Positions 56,008 to 64,000 of a DNA stretch of 64,000 nucleotides are shown in pieces; position 1 is the first letter of the stretch, and each line of letters begins with the position of its first letter. The translations under genes were made by a program, and so were the position numbers. Under the pieces are notes generated by a model that saw only the letters and a program-made list of their open reading frames with translations, was not told where the DNA came from and did no database searches. Origin of the DNA: Pelagibius marinus (GTDB lineage Bacteria > Pseudomonadota > Alphaproteobacteria > Kiloniellales > Kiloniellaceae); NCBI RefSeq assembly GCF_014925385.1, contig NZ_JACSDK010000001.1, positions 248,001 to 312,000 of the forward strand, given 5' to 3'.

Positions 56008-56362
56008 GCGTTTCTGATTTCCGTGCTTGAGAAGCCGCCGCCGACCGATTCGCCCCGTCCTTCCACAAGCCTTGAGCCCCTGCTGGATACATAGGAAGAC
56101 GTTCTCTTGCCCGCAGGGGCGAGCAGCAAGCCCGGGGGTTTCTGGAGTGCATGCCGGATCAACCGGCCGAGAGTGAATCAAGGCGGGGCCGATGCTAAGC
56201 TGCCGTAAGAATGGGGTCGGTACCGCCGATTGGGTGCGCCGACGGCGATCTGGCCTGACTTGATGGCAAAATGAGCAACGCGTTCCAGATTTGGCGGATC
56301 TCGCGCGAGTCGCAAAACCCATCGCTGACCATTTGTCCGGTGAAAGAGCTTTCGAACCAGCG
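56008..56362. other. Non-coding stretch at the island's left edge
   Basis: About 355 bp without a credible gene. Composition shifts here from the strongly G+C-biased left side. No integrase, no tRNA fragment and no insertion-sequence end were seen. Confidence 0.4.
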
Positions 56363-57127
56363 ATGAAAAATGAAAACTTGCCGGCGCTGCGATACGTGCT
56401 TTCCGCAGGCAGAACGGGCACCGTTTTTCTCGAGCGGCTGATGAACCGCCAGTTTGCCGGGACGGTTACCGCGGCCCATGAGCCCGCCGAGACCCGCTAT
56501 CAGATGATGCTGGGTAATCTTCGCAACGACTGGGGCCTCGGCGGAGGCCTTCTCAAGTGGCTGTTCGAGCGCGCGCGGACCGCGCGTGTTGATGAAGCCG
56601 GCGGCGTCTACGTCGAGATCAATCCCTTTCTCTGCGCGATTACCGACCTCTTGCCGCAGCAGGGCCGGCCGCTGAGGGTCGTGCATGTGGTCCGCGACCC
56701 CGCGAGCTGGGCACGCTCGATAGCCACATTCAAGGCCTCAGACCGCTATCGCGCGGTCATCGACTGGCTCCCCTTTGCACGGCCTTACCCTTCACCGCGG
56801 CCCGCCGGCTGGAGAGCATGCAGCGACTACGAACGCGCTCTGTGGCGCTGGAACTGGTGCAATCAGCGGATCCACAACCTGCGCGCCCAGACGACCAGCT
56901 TCGCACTCGTGCGCTATGAAGACCTTTTCTCCCAAGATGAAGCGGTCCGCGCCGTCGCGTTTCAAGCCATTTCAGATTGCCTCGACTTGCCCGGTCTGCT
57001 GGAAGCGGGACCCGCCGACTTGAACAACAAGGAAAACCCCTACGCATGGGTCGGTCAGCCCGGTGACCGGCAAGCGGCTGGGCGGATTTGCGGCGTTCTG
57101 GCGCGTCAGTGCGGCTATGATTATTAA
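56363..57127 (+). CDS. Sulfotransferase-like protein of the island
   Basis: A 254-residue protein with the phosphosulfate-loop form YVLSAGRTGTVFLERLM near the N-terminus and a 3'-phosphate motif VVHVVRDPASWARSI. ALVRYEDLFSQD is the conserved late block. It differs from the tandem pair at 12.5 kb in its loop (SAGRTGT instead of YPKSGNT). ATG at 56363 was preferred since family members begin just before the loop; TTG at 56291 is a longer alternative. The next gene starts inside its last codons. Third-codon G+C is visibly lower than in genes to the left. Confidence 0.8.
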   Translation: MKNENLPALRYVLSAGRTGTVFLERLMNRQFAGTVTAAHEPAETRYQMMLGNLRNDWGLGGGLLKWLFERARTARVDEAGGVYVEINPFLCAITDLLPQQGRPLRVVHVVRDPASWARSIATFKASDRYRAVIDWLPFARPYPSPRPAGWRACSDYERALWRWNWCNQRIHNLRAQTTSFALVRYEDLFSQDEAVRAVAFQAISDCLDLPGLLEAGPADLNNKENPYAWVGQPGDRQAAGRICGVLARQCGYDY

Positions 57128-58055
57128 CAGGCGCAAGCTGCTCCTGGCGGGGCTGATCAGTGCGGGCGCCCTCGCCTTGTTGCTGCATCTGGCGGACTTC
57201 ACCTTTCTCGATCTCGAGCGGCGAAATCTCCCTTGGCTCGCGGGGCTTCTTTGCGCACACCTGGTGATGATCACCGGCAGGGGAATTCTGCTGCGCACCC
57301 TGGCACCGAGGGTCGATCGCGCCGGGCAGCTGTGCTGGGTTCAACTTGCCGCACGTCACCAAGCTGTTTTCACCCTGGCTCCAAGCGGGTTCGGCGATCT
57401 CGGCTTTCCGCTCCTGGCCAAGCACATCACGGGGCTGGCCGGTAGCACCGCATTGCGGATCATCGCGCAGTGCCGGCTGCGCGATACGATAGCCCTGGCG
57501 GCGATCGGACTCCTGGGCGTTGTCCTCATCGGTATCCCCGTTGGTTTCGGGTGGCCGGTCATCCTATTCACCCTTCCGCTGATCTGGTTCGCCGACGAGC
57601 TGGCGGTGATTTTCCTGCGTGTCGTCACCTTGGCTGTCCCGAAGAGCCGGATCGCAACCTTTCTCCGCGAGGCGGCGCGCCAGGAAGACGTATCCCTTCG
57701 GGATCGCATGGTGCGGACCCTTCTGGTCGCGCTGGTGTGGAGCGCCGCGCTCGCCGGGGTCATGGCGGCTTTTCGTGTCCTCGGACTGCCGATCGGGCTG
57801 GGAGAGGCGATGCTCTTTATCGCCGCGGTAAACTTGGCCGGTGCCTTGGCGATCTCTATCGCGGGCCTCGGTGTTACCGAGGCAGGCGCCACCGCCGCGC
57901 TGGTCGCTGTCGGCATCAAGCTTGATGAGGCGGCATCCATCGCCTTGCTTGTCCGTCCGCTGCTGCTTGTTTCGGTCGTTCTGTCAAGCCTTGCTCTGGA
58001 CTTGTCGATCGCAGCGATCAGGGTGCGGCGGAACGCCGGCGCTTCCACGCCGTGA
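57117..58055 (+). CDS. Flippase-like membrane protein (UPF0104/LPG synthase TM type)
   Basis: A 312-residue integral membrane protein with about 8 helices. The pattern of repeated short loops and the block FTLAPSGFGDLGFPLLAKHITG with a late GLGVTEAGATAALVAVG resembles the lysylphosphatidylglycerol-synthase transmembrane family, whose PSGxGxxE-type motifs are partly kept. ATG at 57117 overlaps the sulfotransferase end by 11 bases. It may move a lipid-linked substrate. It converges on the methyltransferase gene with a 38-bp tail overlap. Confidence 0.75.
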   Translation: MIINRRKLLLAGLISAGALALLLHLADFTFLDLERRNLPWLAGLLCAHLVMITGRGILLRTLAPRVDRAGQLCWVQLAARHQAVFTLAPSGFGDLGFPLLAKHITGLAGSTALRIIAQCRLRDTIALAAIGLLGVVLIGIPVGFGWPVILFTLPLIWFADELAVIFLRVVTLAVPKSRIATFLREAARQEDVSLRDRMVRTLLVALVWSAALAGVMAAFRVLGLPIGLGEAMLFIAAVNLAGALAISIAGLGVTEAGATAALVAVGIKLDEAASIALLVRPLLLVSVVLSSLALDLSIAAIRVRRNAGASTP

Positions 58056-58683
58056 TTCGAAACAGCGGAATACCAAAGGGCACAGTTCGCTGCCGAACCC
58101 TCTGAAGATGACGGGCGGCATCGCGCTCTATGTCAAAGATCGTCGTAAGATGGTAGTCGCCTTGAAAGCCGGCAACGCGGCGACCTAAACGGTAAAACGC
58201 GTTTTCGGTGGGACCTGAGAGTATGAGAGTGCCGTCTGGAGCCAGGCGCTCGGCCAGCGCAGCTAAGAGATCGGCATAGTCTTCATTGTGTTCCAGAGAA
58301 TCGATGGCGAATACGGCATCGTACCCGCCCTTGGGCGCCTCCTCCAGAGTCACGCGGTGGGCGCGCTCGTTGTTCGCGAGCAGGTAGTTGGCCGCGGCGG
58401 CGTCCTGTTCCACGAAATCATAGTCGCCGGCGAACTTCAGGAGATGTGATAGCTCGCCGACAGACGACCCGAAGTCCAGGACGCGGCGGCAGTCGGGTAC
58501 GAATTGTGCCGCCAGCTCGGCTGCAACGAACAGCCTCTGCCAGCTCACGAAGGCGGCAAGGAAGTTTGAGTGCAGATAGGAGGGAACGCAGGACTCTTCC
58601 CATTCAGCGAAATTCTTCTCTACGTCGATGGCATGGCGCAGGACGCGCCGGCGTTCGCGGATGTGGGAAAGCATGGACGTCAT
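58018..58683 (-). CDS. Class I SAM-dependent methyltransferase of the island
   Basis: A 221-residue protein with VLDFGSSVGELSHLLKFAG as SAM loop, DFVEQDAAAANYL as strand-2 acid and YDAVFAIDSLEHNEDYADLLAALAERLAPDGTLILSGPTENAFYRLGR after it. The last block is typical of methyltransferases in sugar or lipid modification. It starts four bases inside the GT2 stop. Confidence 0.82.
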   Translation of the reverse strand: MTSMLSHIRERRRVLRHAIDVEKNFAEWEESCVPSYLHSNFLAAFVSWQRLFVAAELAAQFVPDCRRVLDFGSSVGELSHLLKFAGDYDFVEQDAAAANYLLANNERAHRVTLEEAPKGGYDAVFAIDSLEHNEDYADLLAALAERLAPDGTLILSGPTENAFYRLGRRVAGFQGDYHLTTIFDIERDAARHLQRVRQRTVPFGIPLFRITAWKRRRSAAP

Positions 58684-59711
58684 GATCTCTCCGACCCGTC
58701 ATGATCATCTGTTGCCAAGGTCTTGAAGCGGTTGATGCGGGGGTGGATCGGAGTTCGCGGCGTACGGGCGACATCGTGATGGGAAAAAGCCAGCAAGAGC
58801 TGAAAGCCAAGCAACAGGGGCGTGACGCTCAGCATCACCGTCCCCGTGGTCGCAGGCTCTCCAGAGCGTGCACTTTCCATCCAGGTGAGCGCCCCGAACA
58901 TCGCTCCCGAAAAGCACAGCGCCGCTCCGCCCAGTAGGTAGAGCGAGGCGATGTCGAAGCCTCTCAGGAAGTAGTTGTAAAAGAGACGCTTCGTAAAATT
59001 GCGCAGATGCAGGAAGGGAAAGGTAATCAGCGAATGCCCGATATTCAGGTGGCTGTCTTCGTTGCCGTAACGGGTCTCGATCGGCTGCTCGATGACTCTG
59101 GCGCCAAAGGAATTGAGCCTGAAGAGCATGTCGGACTCGAAGAAGTATCTTTCATGCAGTTTTTGCAGCGGCAGGATGGCCGCCACATCGGCGTGTATGG
59201 CGGTGAATCCGTTCGTCGGATCGGAAACGTTCCAATAGCCCGAAGAAACCCGCGACATCAGAGTCAGCCCTGCATTGCCGAACAACCGGAGACCGGGCAT
59301 GGCGCGGACCCGTTCTATGTCGAAGAAGCGATTGCCCTTAACGTAGTCGGCCTCGCCGCTCAGGATCGGGGCGGCCATGGCGGGAATGAATGCGGGGTTC
59401 ATCTGATTGTCGCTGTCCAGCTTAACGATCACCCGTGCACCTTTCTCGATCGCACGGAGGTAGCCGGAAATCGTCGCCGCACCAACACCTCTGTTTTTCT
59501 CATGGCGAAGGACCTCGACACGCTTCTCCTGCGAGGCCAGTTTGCGCAGGACGTCGATCTGGTTGTCTCCGCTGGCGTCATCGACACAGATGATTGCGCC
59601 GACCTCTCCAGGCACAGCCCTGACGACCTCTTCGATCGTTCCCGCGCTGTAATAGCAGGGGATGACGACGGCGATGTCGGCGCCCTTGTTTCCCTGATCC
59701 GCTTCGCTCAT
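58680..59711 (-). CDS. Glycosyltransferase family 2 protein
   Basis: A 343-residue GT-A enzyme: IAVVIPCYYSAGTIEEVVRAVP, IICVDDASGDNQIDVL, LRHEKNRGVGAATISGYLRAIEKGA and the metal motif VKLDSDNQMNP. Two C-terminal membrane helices (about 265-310) place it at the membrane, as in dolichol- or undecaprenyl-phosphate sugar transferases. It lies between the methyltransferase and the GT-C-like gene on one transcript. Confidence 0.9.
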   Translation of the reverse strand: MSEADQGNKGADIAVVIPCYYSAGTIEEVVRAVPGEVGAIICVDDASGDNQIDVLRKLASQEKRVEVLRHEKNRGVGAATISGYLRAIEKGARVIVKLDSDNQMNPAFIPAMAAPILSGEADYVKGNRFFDIERVRAMPGLRLFGNAGLTLMSRVSSGYWNVSDPTNGFTAIHADVAAILPLQKLHERYFFESDMLFRLNSFGARVIEQPIETRYGNEDSHLNIGHSLITFPFLHLRNFTKRLFYNYFLRGFDIASLYLLGGAALCFSGAMFGALTWMESARSGEPATTGTVMLSVTPLLLGFQLLLAFSHHDVARTPRTPIHPRINRFKTLATDDHDGSERS

Positions 59712-59714
59712 CGC

Positions 59715-61250
59715 CTATTCCTTCTTGCGCCTGAATGCAGCGAACCCCTTCGGCGCGGAGGGTAGCTGCTCATAGTTGCGCCAGGTCGCTTCGAATGCCG
59801 CCTGCTCCAGATAGAAATCCAGGAAGTCGAATCTGCTGCTGCCGATCGCGTGACGGAAGTCCTGCTCGTCGACCAGCACGAGGTCCGGTGCCAAGGCCAG
59901 GTCGCGCTGCAGGGCTTCACGCGCTTTCTTCTCCGCAAAAGCCAGGGTTGCGGGATCGGTATCTCCTCCTGACTCTCTCAGACGAACCACGGCGGGCAGG
60001 AATATCGCACTGTTGCTTGCCGAAGCCCAGGTCCGCTCGGCGTAGAGCGCTGTGGGAAAGCCCGGGTAGGGATGAGTCGAAATGGCGAGAAATGAACCGT
60101 CTTCCGGTACGTTCGCCTTCACGAAAGAGATTACCGAATGAATTTGCTGACCGAATTTTCCGTCCTCGGAGCGGGCCTTGAGTCTGAAGATCGATTCCGC
60201 CATGTCCTGTGTCAGGAAGATGGTCACCAGGCCGATGGCCAGGAACTTCCAAGGCTTGCCCAGGCCGGGAATTCCGATGACGGCGGCAATCGCCAGCAGA
60301 GCATAGGCCGGGTAGACATGGTAAGTGTAGTACTTCGCCTGCAATGCGGCAGCGCCGAAGAACCCGATTGCTGCCAAGACCAGCACAACGCCGCGCGGCG
60401 AGGGGTTGAAGCGCAGCACGATCAAGGCAGCTAAAGCCGGCAGAGCGAACTTCTCGGCAATCGGCATCGCAAGGCCGCCGAGCGACCGCGCAAAAGCCCA
60501 GTACACGCGCGAGATGTCCGGTGCTACCTCGAACAACCAGGGCCCTGCCAGCACAAACAGAGCGATCGCATAGGCGACGATGGCGAGGATGGCGCCCAGC
60601 GCTTCCGGGCGAAACAGGTTCGACAGCGACCGCGTGCGCCACCACAAGGCTGCTTCCAGCAGGAGAGGCACGAGGACGAAATAGGGCTTGAAAGCGACGC
60701 CGACAGCGGCGGCCGCGCCCAGGACGAGGGCCCCGATGGGAGTGATCGGCCGTCCCTCCATGCGGTGGGCGACGGCAAAGAGGTAGGGAAGTAAAAGCAG
60801 GACCGCCAGGTGCTCGCGTTGGCCGAAATCCCTGTCGACTGCGACGGCCAGAAGGTAGACACCGAGCACCACGAAAAGCGCCTGCTCAGCTAGGGACGCA
60901 CCCTGGCGGGCGAGGAAGCGGTTCGACACGATGAGCGCAGCGCCGATGCCCAGCGTGACCAGCAGGCGGAAGCAGGGAATAACCGGAAGCCCTGAAAAGT
61001 CGGAGAGCAGGTTGGGGATCATGGAGATCCACCAGATCAGTGGTGGATTGGCGGTGATGATGTCCTGCCCGAACTCCGCGCCGCCCAGCATCAGATCCGA
61101 TGAATAGAGGATCCAGCCGACGTCGTGGTTCAGATAGACTGACGCCTGCCCCAGCAGGCCGGCGGCGAGAACAGCCGTCGGCAGCGCGATGAAAACGATG
61201 AGCCGCACTGGTTTCTGCAGGTTTTGTGAGTCCTCCGTAGTCCCTTGCAA
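59715..61250 (-). CDS. GT-C-like multi-pass membrane protein
   Basis: A 511-residue protein with about 10-12 membrane helices in the first 370 residues and a soluble C-terminal part. The early periplasmic loop VYLNHDVGWILYSSDLMLGG...DIITANPPLIWWISMIP has the acidic residue pattern of GT39/GT-C transferases that use polyprenyl-phosphate sugars. TTG at 61250 is the likely start, with AGGAG seven bases upstream. With GT2 three bases downstream, a lipid-linked sugar pathway is a fair inference. Confidence 0.75.
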   Translation of the reverse strand: MQGTTEDSQNLQKPVRLIVFIALPTAVLAAGLLGQASVYLNHDVGWILYSSDLMLGGAEFGQDIITANPPLIWWISMIPNLLSDFSGLPVIPCFRLLVTLGIGAALIVSNRFLARQGASLAEQALFVVLGVYLLAVAVDRDFGQREHLAVLLLLPYLFAVAHRMEGRPITPIGALVLGAAAAVGVAFKPYFVLVPLLLEAALWWRTRSLSNLFRPEALGAILAIVAYAIALFVLAGPWLFEVAPDISRVYWAFARSLGGLAMPIAEKFALPALAALIVLRFNPSPRGVVLVLAAIGFFGAAALQAKYYTYHVYPAYALLAIAAVIGIPGLGKPWKFLAIGLVTIFLTQDMAESIFRLKARSEDGKFGQQIHSVISFVKANVPEDGSFLAISTHPYPGFPTALYAERTWASASNSAIFLPAVVRLRESGGDTDPATLAFAEKKAREALQRDLALAPDLVLVDEQDFRHAIGSSRFDFLDFYLEQAAFEATWRNYEQLPSAPKGFAAFRRKKE

Positions 61251-61424
61251 GAAACGCTCCTGCCCTGATCGTGGTCCAAGCGGCCGGCGGCGTGGCTTCC
61301 GCAGCGCACAGACAAAGCATCATACATTACCGACTCCGGCGTTTACGAAATATGAGTTGATTGCGCCGCCTGGCGGTAGCGGTCCAGCCTGTCGGTTGCT
61401 CAGCAATCATTGCGGTGAATGCAA

Positions 61425-61450
61425 AAAAGGCGGCCTTCGGGCCGCCTTTT
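61425..61450 (-). terminator. Terminator of the LysR gene, right flank of the island
   Basis: The same 26-bp hairpin as at 55982. On the minus strand it ends in TTTTTTGC, so it suits the LysR gene that ends at 61480. Confidence 0.88.
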
Positions 61451-61479
61451 GCGTTTCCGGGTGATCTCCGGGCCGGGGC

Positions 61480-62382
61480 TCAGGGCGCTTCATCGGCTTC
61501 GGCGAAGGCGGCGAATTCCTCGCGCAGCCAGGCCTCGAACTTCTGCACCTTGGCGGTCTTGGGGCGCTGCGCCGAGGTCACCAGCCAGTAGGCGTAGCCG
61601 GTCTTGTGGCGGCCGGGAAAGGGCGCCACCAGCTGGCCCTCGGCGAGGGCGTAGGCGGCCAGGGTCGGCCAGGCCAGGAAAACGCCCTGTCCGGCGATGG
61701 CCGCCTGCAGGCAGAGGCCGGCGTCCGAGTAGAGCGATCCCTCGGTCAGCTCCAGGCCGCTCAGCCCTTCCGGCGCCAGCCAGGCCTCCCAGGTGAACAT
61801 GGCGCCGCGGTCGCGCAGCACCGGGATGCTGGCCAGGTCCTCGGGCCGCGTCAGGGTCTCGGCAAGCGCCGGGCTGCACAGGGGAAACACCACCTGGTCC
61901 AGCAGGTGCGCCGCCGTGACGCCGGGCCAGCCGCCGCTGCCGATCCGCACCGCCAGGTCGATGTCGGCATGGTCCAGGTCGACCAGCCCGGTGGAGGCGT
62001 CGATCCGCAGCCTCAGTTCGGGCGCCCGTTCGGTGAAGCGGCTGAGGCGCGGGACCAGCCACTTGGCGGCCAGGATCGGCGGCACCGAGACGGTCAGGGT
62101 GTTGGCCGTTTCGTCGCGGCCGAGGGCCGCCGCCGCGGCCAGATGGCGAAAGCCCTCCTGCAGGTGCGCCAGCACCTGGCGGCCGAAGGCGGTCGGCTCT
62201 AGGCCCTTGGGGCCGCGGACGAAGACGGCCTGGCCCAGCTGGGCCTCGGCCTTCAGCACCTGATGGCTGACCGCGCCCAGGGATACGCCCAGCTCCTCGG
62301 CGGCCGCGGTCAGGCTGCCCAGGCGGCCGGCGGCCTCCACCGCCCGAAGCGCGTTGAGATACAGGCGCGACAGCTCACTCAT
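61480..62382 (-). CDS. LysR-family transcriptional regulator (GcvA-like)
   Basis: A 300-residue regulator. The N-terminal helix-turn-helix is AVEAAGRLGSLTAAAEELGVSLGAVSHQVLKAEAQLG, of the GcvA subgroup. The effector domain has LRIDASTGLVDLDHADIDLAVRIG and GLCLQAAIAGQGVFLAWPTLA. Two palindromes lie at its start codon and just upstream, and they are likely its own binding sites. The target gene is not certain: the small ORF on the other strand is doubtful. Confidence 0.93.
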   Translation of the reverse strand: MSELSRLYLNALRAVEAAGRLGSLTAAAEELGVSLGAVSHQVLKAEAQLGQAVFVRGPKGLEPTAFGRQVLAHLQEGFRHLAAAAALGRDETANTLTVSVPPILAAKWLVPRLSRFTERAPELRLRIDASTGLVDLDHADIDLAVRIGSGGWPGVTAAHLLDQVVFPLCSPALAETLTRPEDLASIPVLRDRGAMFTWEAWLAPEGLSGLELTEGSLYSDAGLCLQAAIAGQGVFLAWPTLAAYALAEGQLVAPFPGRHKTGYAYWLVTSAQRPKTAKVQKFEAWLREEFAAFAEADEAP

Positions 62383-62400
62383 ATAGAAAATTTATATGAG
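62378..62400. promoter_or_regulatory. Palindrome at the LysR start
   Basis: CTCATATA (62378-62385) and TATATGAG (62393-62400), a perfect 8-bp inverted repeat with a 7-bp spacer. It covers the LysR start codon, as expected for autoregulation. Confidence 0.6.
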
Positions 62401-62418
62401 TTCAGGCAAAAACGGCAG

Positions 62419-62442
62419 TGAAATAGGTATGAGCCTATTTCA
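62419..62442. promoter_or_regulatory. Second palindrome upstream of LysR
   Basis: TGAAATAGG (62419-62427) and CCTATTTCA (62434-62442), a 9-bp perfect inverted repeat with a 6-bp spacer. It contains the ATG (62428) of the divergent doubtful ORF. Confidence 0.6.
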
Positions 62443-62651
62443 AAATTATAGGCATGGTTTGGAGCATTCAGATCCCCTGGCTGCCTTGGCCCGGCCTCCC
62501 CCGGCGGCCGCGGCACGCCCGGCGGCCGGCCGGCGGGGCGGGGGGCGCCGCCCGGCGGGGGGGGCCGCTCTCGGCCCCCGGCCCCCCTGGGGGCGTGCCG
62601 GGGGAGCTGGACGACCTGCCCATCGACCCCCGTGCGCTGGCCGACGAGTAG
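62428..62651 (+). other. Doubtful small divergent gene, possibly frameshifted
   Basis: From ATG 62428 one frame reads MSLFQNYRHGLEHSDPLAALA, a plausible start, then becomes Pro/Ala/Gly-rich and runs on to 62806. Another frame ends at 62651 with GELDDLPIDPRALADE-stop, a plausible ending. Between them (62500-62600) lie long G and C runs. The two halves may be one small protein divided by a sequence error or real frameshift; small DUF1127-like proteins often sit opposite such LysR genes, but the similarity is too weak to claim. Confidence 0.25.
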
Positions 62652-62666
62652 GTATATTGTCTCTAC

Positions 62667-64000
62667 CTAGACGGTGTGGCGCAGGTGGAAGGACTTGGGC
62701 CGGGTCAGCATCTCGTAGCCGACCTGCGACAGGGTGGCGCCGCGCCCGGTGTCCTTCACGCCGGTCCAGGCCAGCATGGGGTCCAGGTAGTCGGCGCGGT
62801 TCATGAAGACGGTGCCGGTCTCGACCTCGCCGCCGATGGCCTCGGCCGCGGCCAGGTCCCGGGTCCAGATCGAGGCGGTGAGGCCATAGGCGGAGTCGTT
62901 CATCAGGCGCACCGCCTCCTCGTCGCCCGAGACCTTCATGATGCCGACCACCGGGCCGAAGCTCTCCTCGGTCATGACCGACATGTCGTGGGTGACGCCG
63001 GTCAGCACCTGCGGGGCCAGGTAGGGCGTGTCCGGCTTGTCGGCGGGGAAGTCCTTGGGGTCCAGGTGGGCGGTGGCGCCGGCCTGCACGGCGGCGGCGA
63101 TCTGGCCGCGCACGAAGTCGGCGGCGGAGGTCTTCACCATCGGCCCCAGGGTGGTCTCCGGGTCCAGCGGGTCGCCCAGCACGTAGCCGCGGGTCAGCTC
63201 GACGAACTTCTCGACGAAGGGGTCGAAGAGGCTGTCGTGCACGTAGACGCGCTCGATGCCGCAGCAGGATTGGCCGGAATTGAAGAAGGCGCCGTCCATG
63301 ATGTTCTCGGCGGCGAAGTCGATGTCGGCGTCGGCGCGCACATAGGCCGGGTCCTTGCCGCCCAGCTCCAGCCCGACGCCGATGAACTGCCCGGCGGCGG
63401 CCTGCTCGATCACCTTGCCGGCCTCGACCGAGCCGGTGAAGTTCACCTGGTCGGCCAGCCGCGCGGCGATGATCTTGCCCACCTGGCCGTGGCTGAGGCA
63501 GAGGTTGGTGAAGAGGCCCTCGGGCAGGCCCGCCTTGTCGGCCGCCTGCTGGAAGCGCTCGCCCACCAGCAGGGTCTGGGCGGCGTGCTTCAGCACCACG
63601 GCGTTGCCGGCCATCAGCGCCGGGACGATGGAGTTCACCGCCGTCAGGTAGGGGAAGTTCCAGGGCGCGATGGTCAGCACCACGCCCAGGGGCTCGCGCT
63701 TGATGTAGCGCTTGAAGCCGTCCTTGGGGTCGGGGACCACCGGGGCGAGGGACTGCTCGGCGATGCCGATCATGCCGCGGGCGCGCTCCTCGAAGCCGCC
63801 CAGCTCGCCGGCGCCGAACTTCACCGGACGGCCCATCTGCCAGGCCAGCTCCGGGATGATGTCGTCCTTCAACGCCAGCATGGCGTCGGTCAGCGCGCTG
63901 CAGTAGCGCGCGCGCTCGGCGATGGGCAGGCGCGCCCAGTCGCGCTGGACCAGGCGGGCGCGCGCGAAGACCGCCTCCACCTGGTCGTCGCCGGCCACCG
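62667..64000 (-). CDS. Aldehyde dehydrogenase (5' end outside window)
   Basis: An NAD(P)-dependent aldehyde dehydrogenase; 443 residues are visible and the frame runs past the window end. Motifs are IAPWNFPYLTAVNSIVPALMAGNAVVLKHA (NAD fold), VGLELGGKDP (catalytic Glu), FFNSGQSCCGIERVYVH (active-site Cys) and ESFGPVVGIM. The first visible start-like codon, GTG at 63998, is probably internal, since family members extend about 15-20 residues further. Substrate is not evident. Confidence 0.93.
   Translation of the reverse strand, partial: VAGDDQVEAVFARARLVQRDWARLPIAERARYCSALTDAMLALKDDIIPELAWQMGRPVKFGAGELGGFEERARGMIGIAEQSLAPVVPDPKDGFKRYIKREPLGVVLTIAPWNFPYLTAVNSIVPALMAGNAVVLKHAAQTLLVGERFQQAADKAGLPEGLFTNLCLSHGQVGKIIAARLADQVNFTGSVEAGKVIEQAAAGQFIGVGLELGGKDPAYVRADADIDFAAENIMDGAFFNSGQSCCGIERVYVHDSLFDPFVEKFVELTRGYVLGDPLDPETTLGPMVKTSAADFVRGQIAAAVQAGATAHLDPKDFPADKPDTPYLAPQVLTGVTHDMSVMTEESFGPVVGIMKVSGDEEAVRLMNDSAYGLTASIWTRDLAAAEAIGGEVETGTVFMNRADYLDPMLAWTGVKDTGRGATLSQVGYEMLTRPKSFHLRHTV

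Noticed and set aside
55941-61450. tRNA-Gly 3' end as an attachment site duplicated at the far end of the island
   Set aside because: I found no copy of the tRNA 3' sequence near 61.4 kb; only the downstream hairpin is repeated, and no integrase is present.
62396-62806. 136-codon protein opposite the aldehyde dehydrogenase end
   Set aside because: Most of it is Pro/Ala/Gly/Arg from G/C runs, and it reads into the dehydrogenase gene; kept only as a doubtful small ORF.

Overview
The window is high-G+C DNA from an alphaproteobacterium, most likely Rhodospirillales-like and probably marine. The main evidence is the order mnmE-mnmG-rsmG-parA-parB followed by holA/lptE/leuS on the other strand, which is the origin-proximal arrangement common in that class. 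Two perfect parS sites place the left end close to the replication origin. The G+C bias gives nearly every gene a long antisense shadow frame; these are not listed.

Layout. Positions 1-12 kb hold tRNA modification and chromosome segregation genes (mnmE partial, mnmG, rsmG, parA, parB) facing an envelope/translation operon (DUF3576 lipoprotein, leuS, lptE, holA) and an outer-membrane porin. Positions 12.4-24.3 kb hold a tandem pair of sulfotransferases, a YggS-type PLP protein, an L,D-transpeptidase, ribA, an alpha/beta hydrolase, an orphan OmpR-type regulator, an MFS transporter, a metallo-beta-lactamase-fold hydrolase and a membrane class III nucleotide cyclase. The cyclase ends inside a 27-bp tandem repeat that copies its own stop codon. 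Positions 24.4-28.5 kb encode a peptide-type ABC importer (two permeases and a fused double ATPase) without an adjacent binding protein.

Positions 28.5-39.5 kb are the most unusual part. A leftward operon of seven overlapping genes encodes four glycosyltransferases, a histidine phosphatase, a deacetylase-like protein and a small membrane protein. A rightward operon starts from the same intergenic region and encodes a 902-residue ABC-exporter-like protein whose nucleotide-binding domain has lost every key catalytic residue and carries a long insertion, followed by a cyclic-nucleotide-binding protein and a small methyltransferase. I read this as a surface-glycan system with a regulatory or structural pseudo-ABC protein.

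Positions 39.5-55.6 kb return to housekeeping: xthA, a class-I glutamine-amidotransferase-like hydrolase, twin secreted CARDB-like proteins, lolA-ftsK, a DapC-like aminotransferase, amtB-glnK, a UbiH-family hydroxylase, an M24 protein close to the DMSP lyase DddP, and a short operon with thioredoxin/CnoX, Lon-domain, Trm112 and DUF971 proteins, then a ProXp-ala-like deacylase. A tRNA-Gly(GCC) at 55.9 kb is followed by a 5-kb block of less G+C-rich cell-surface genes (sulfotransferase, flippase-like membrane protein, methyltransferase, GT2, GT-C-like protein). Near-identical terminator hairpins flank this block, which looks like an island. The right end holds a LysR regulator with two palindromic sites at its start, a doubtful very G+C-rich small ORF, and an aldehyde dehydrogenase cut by the window edge.
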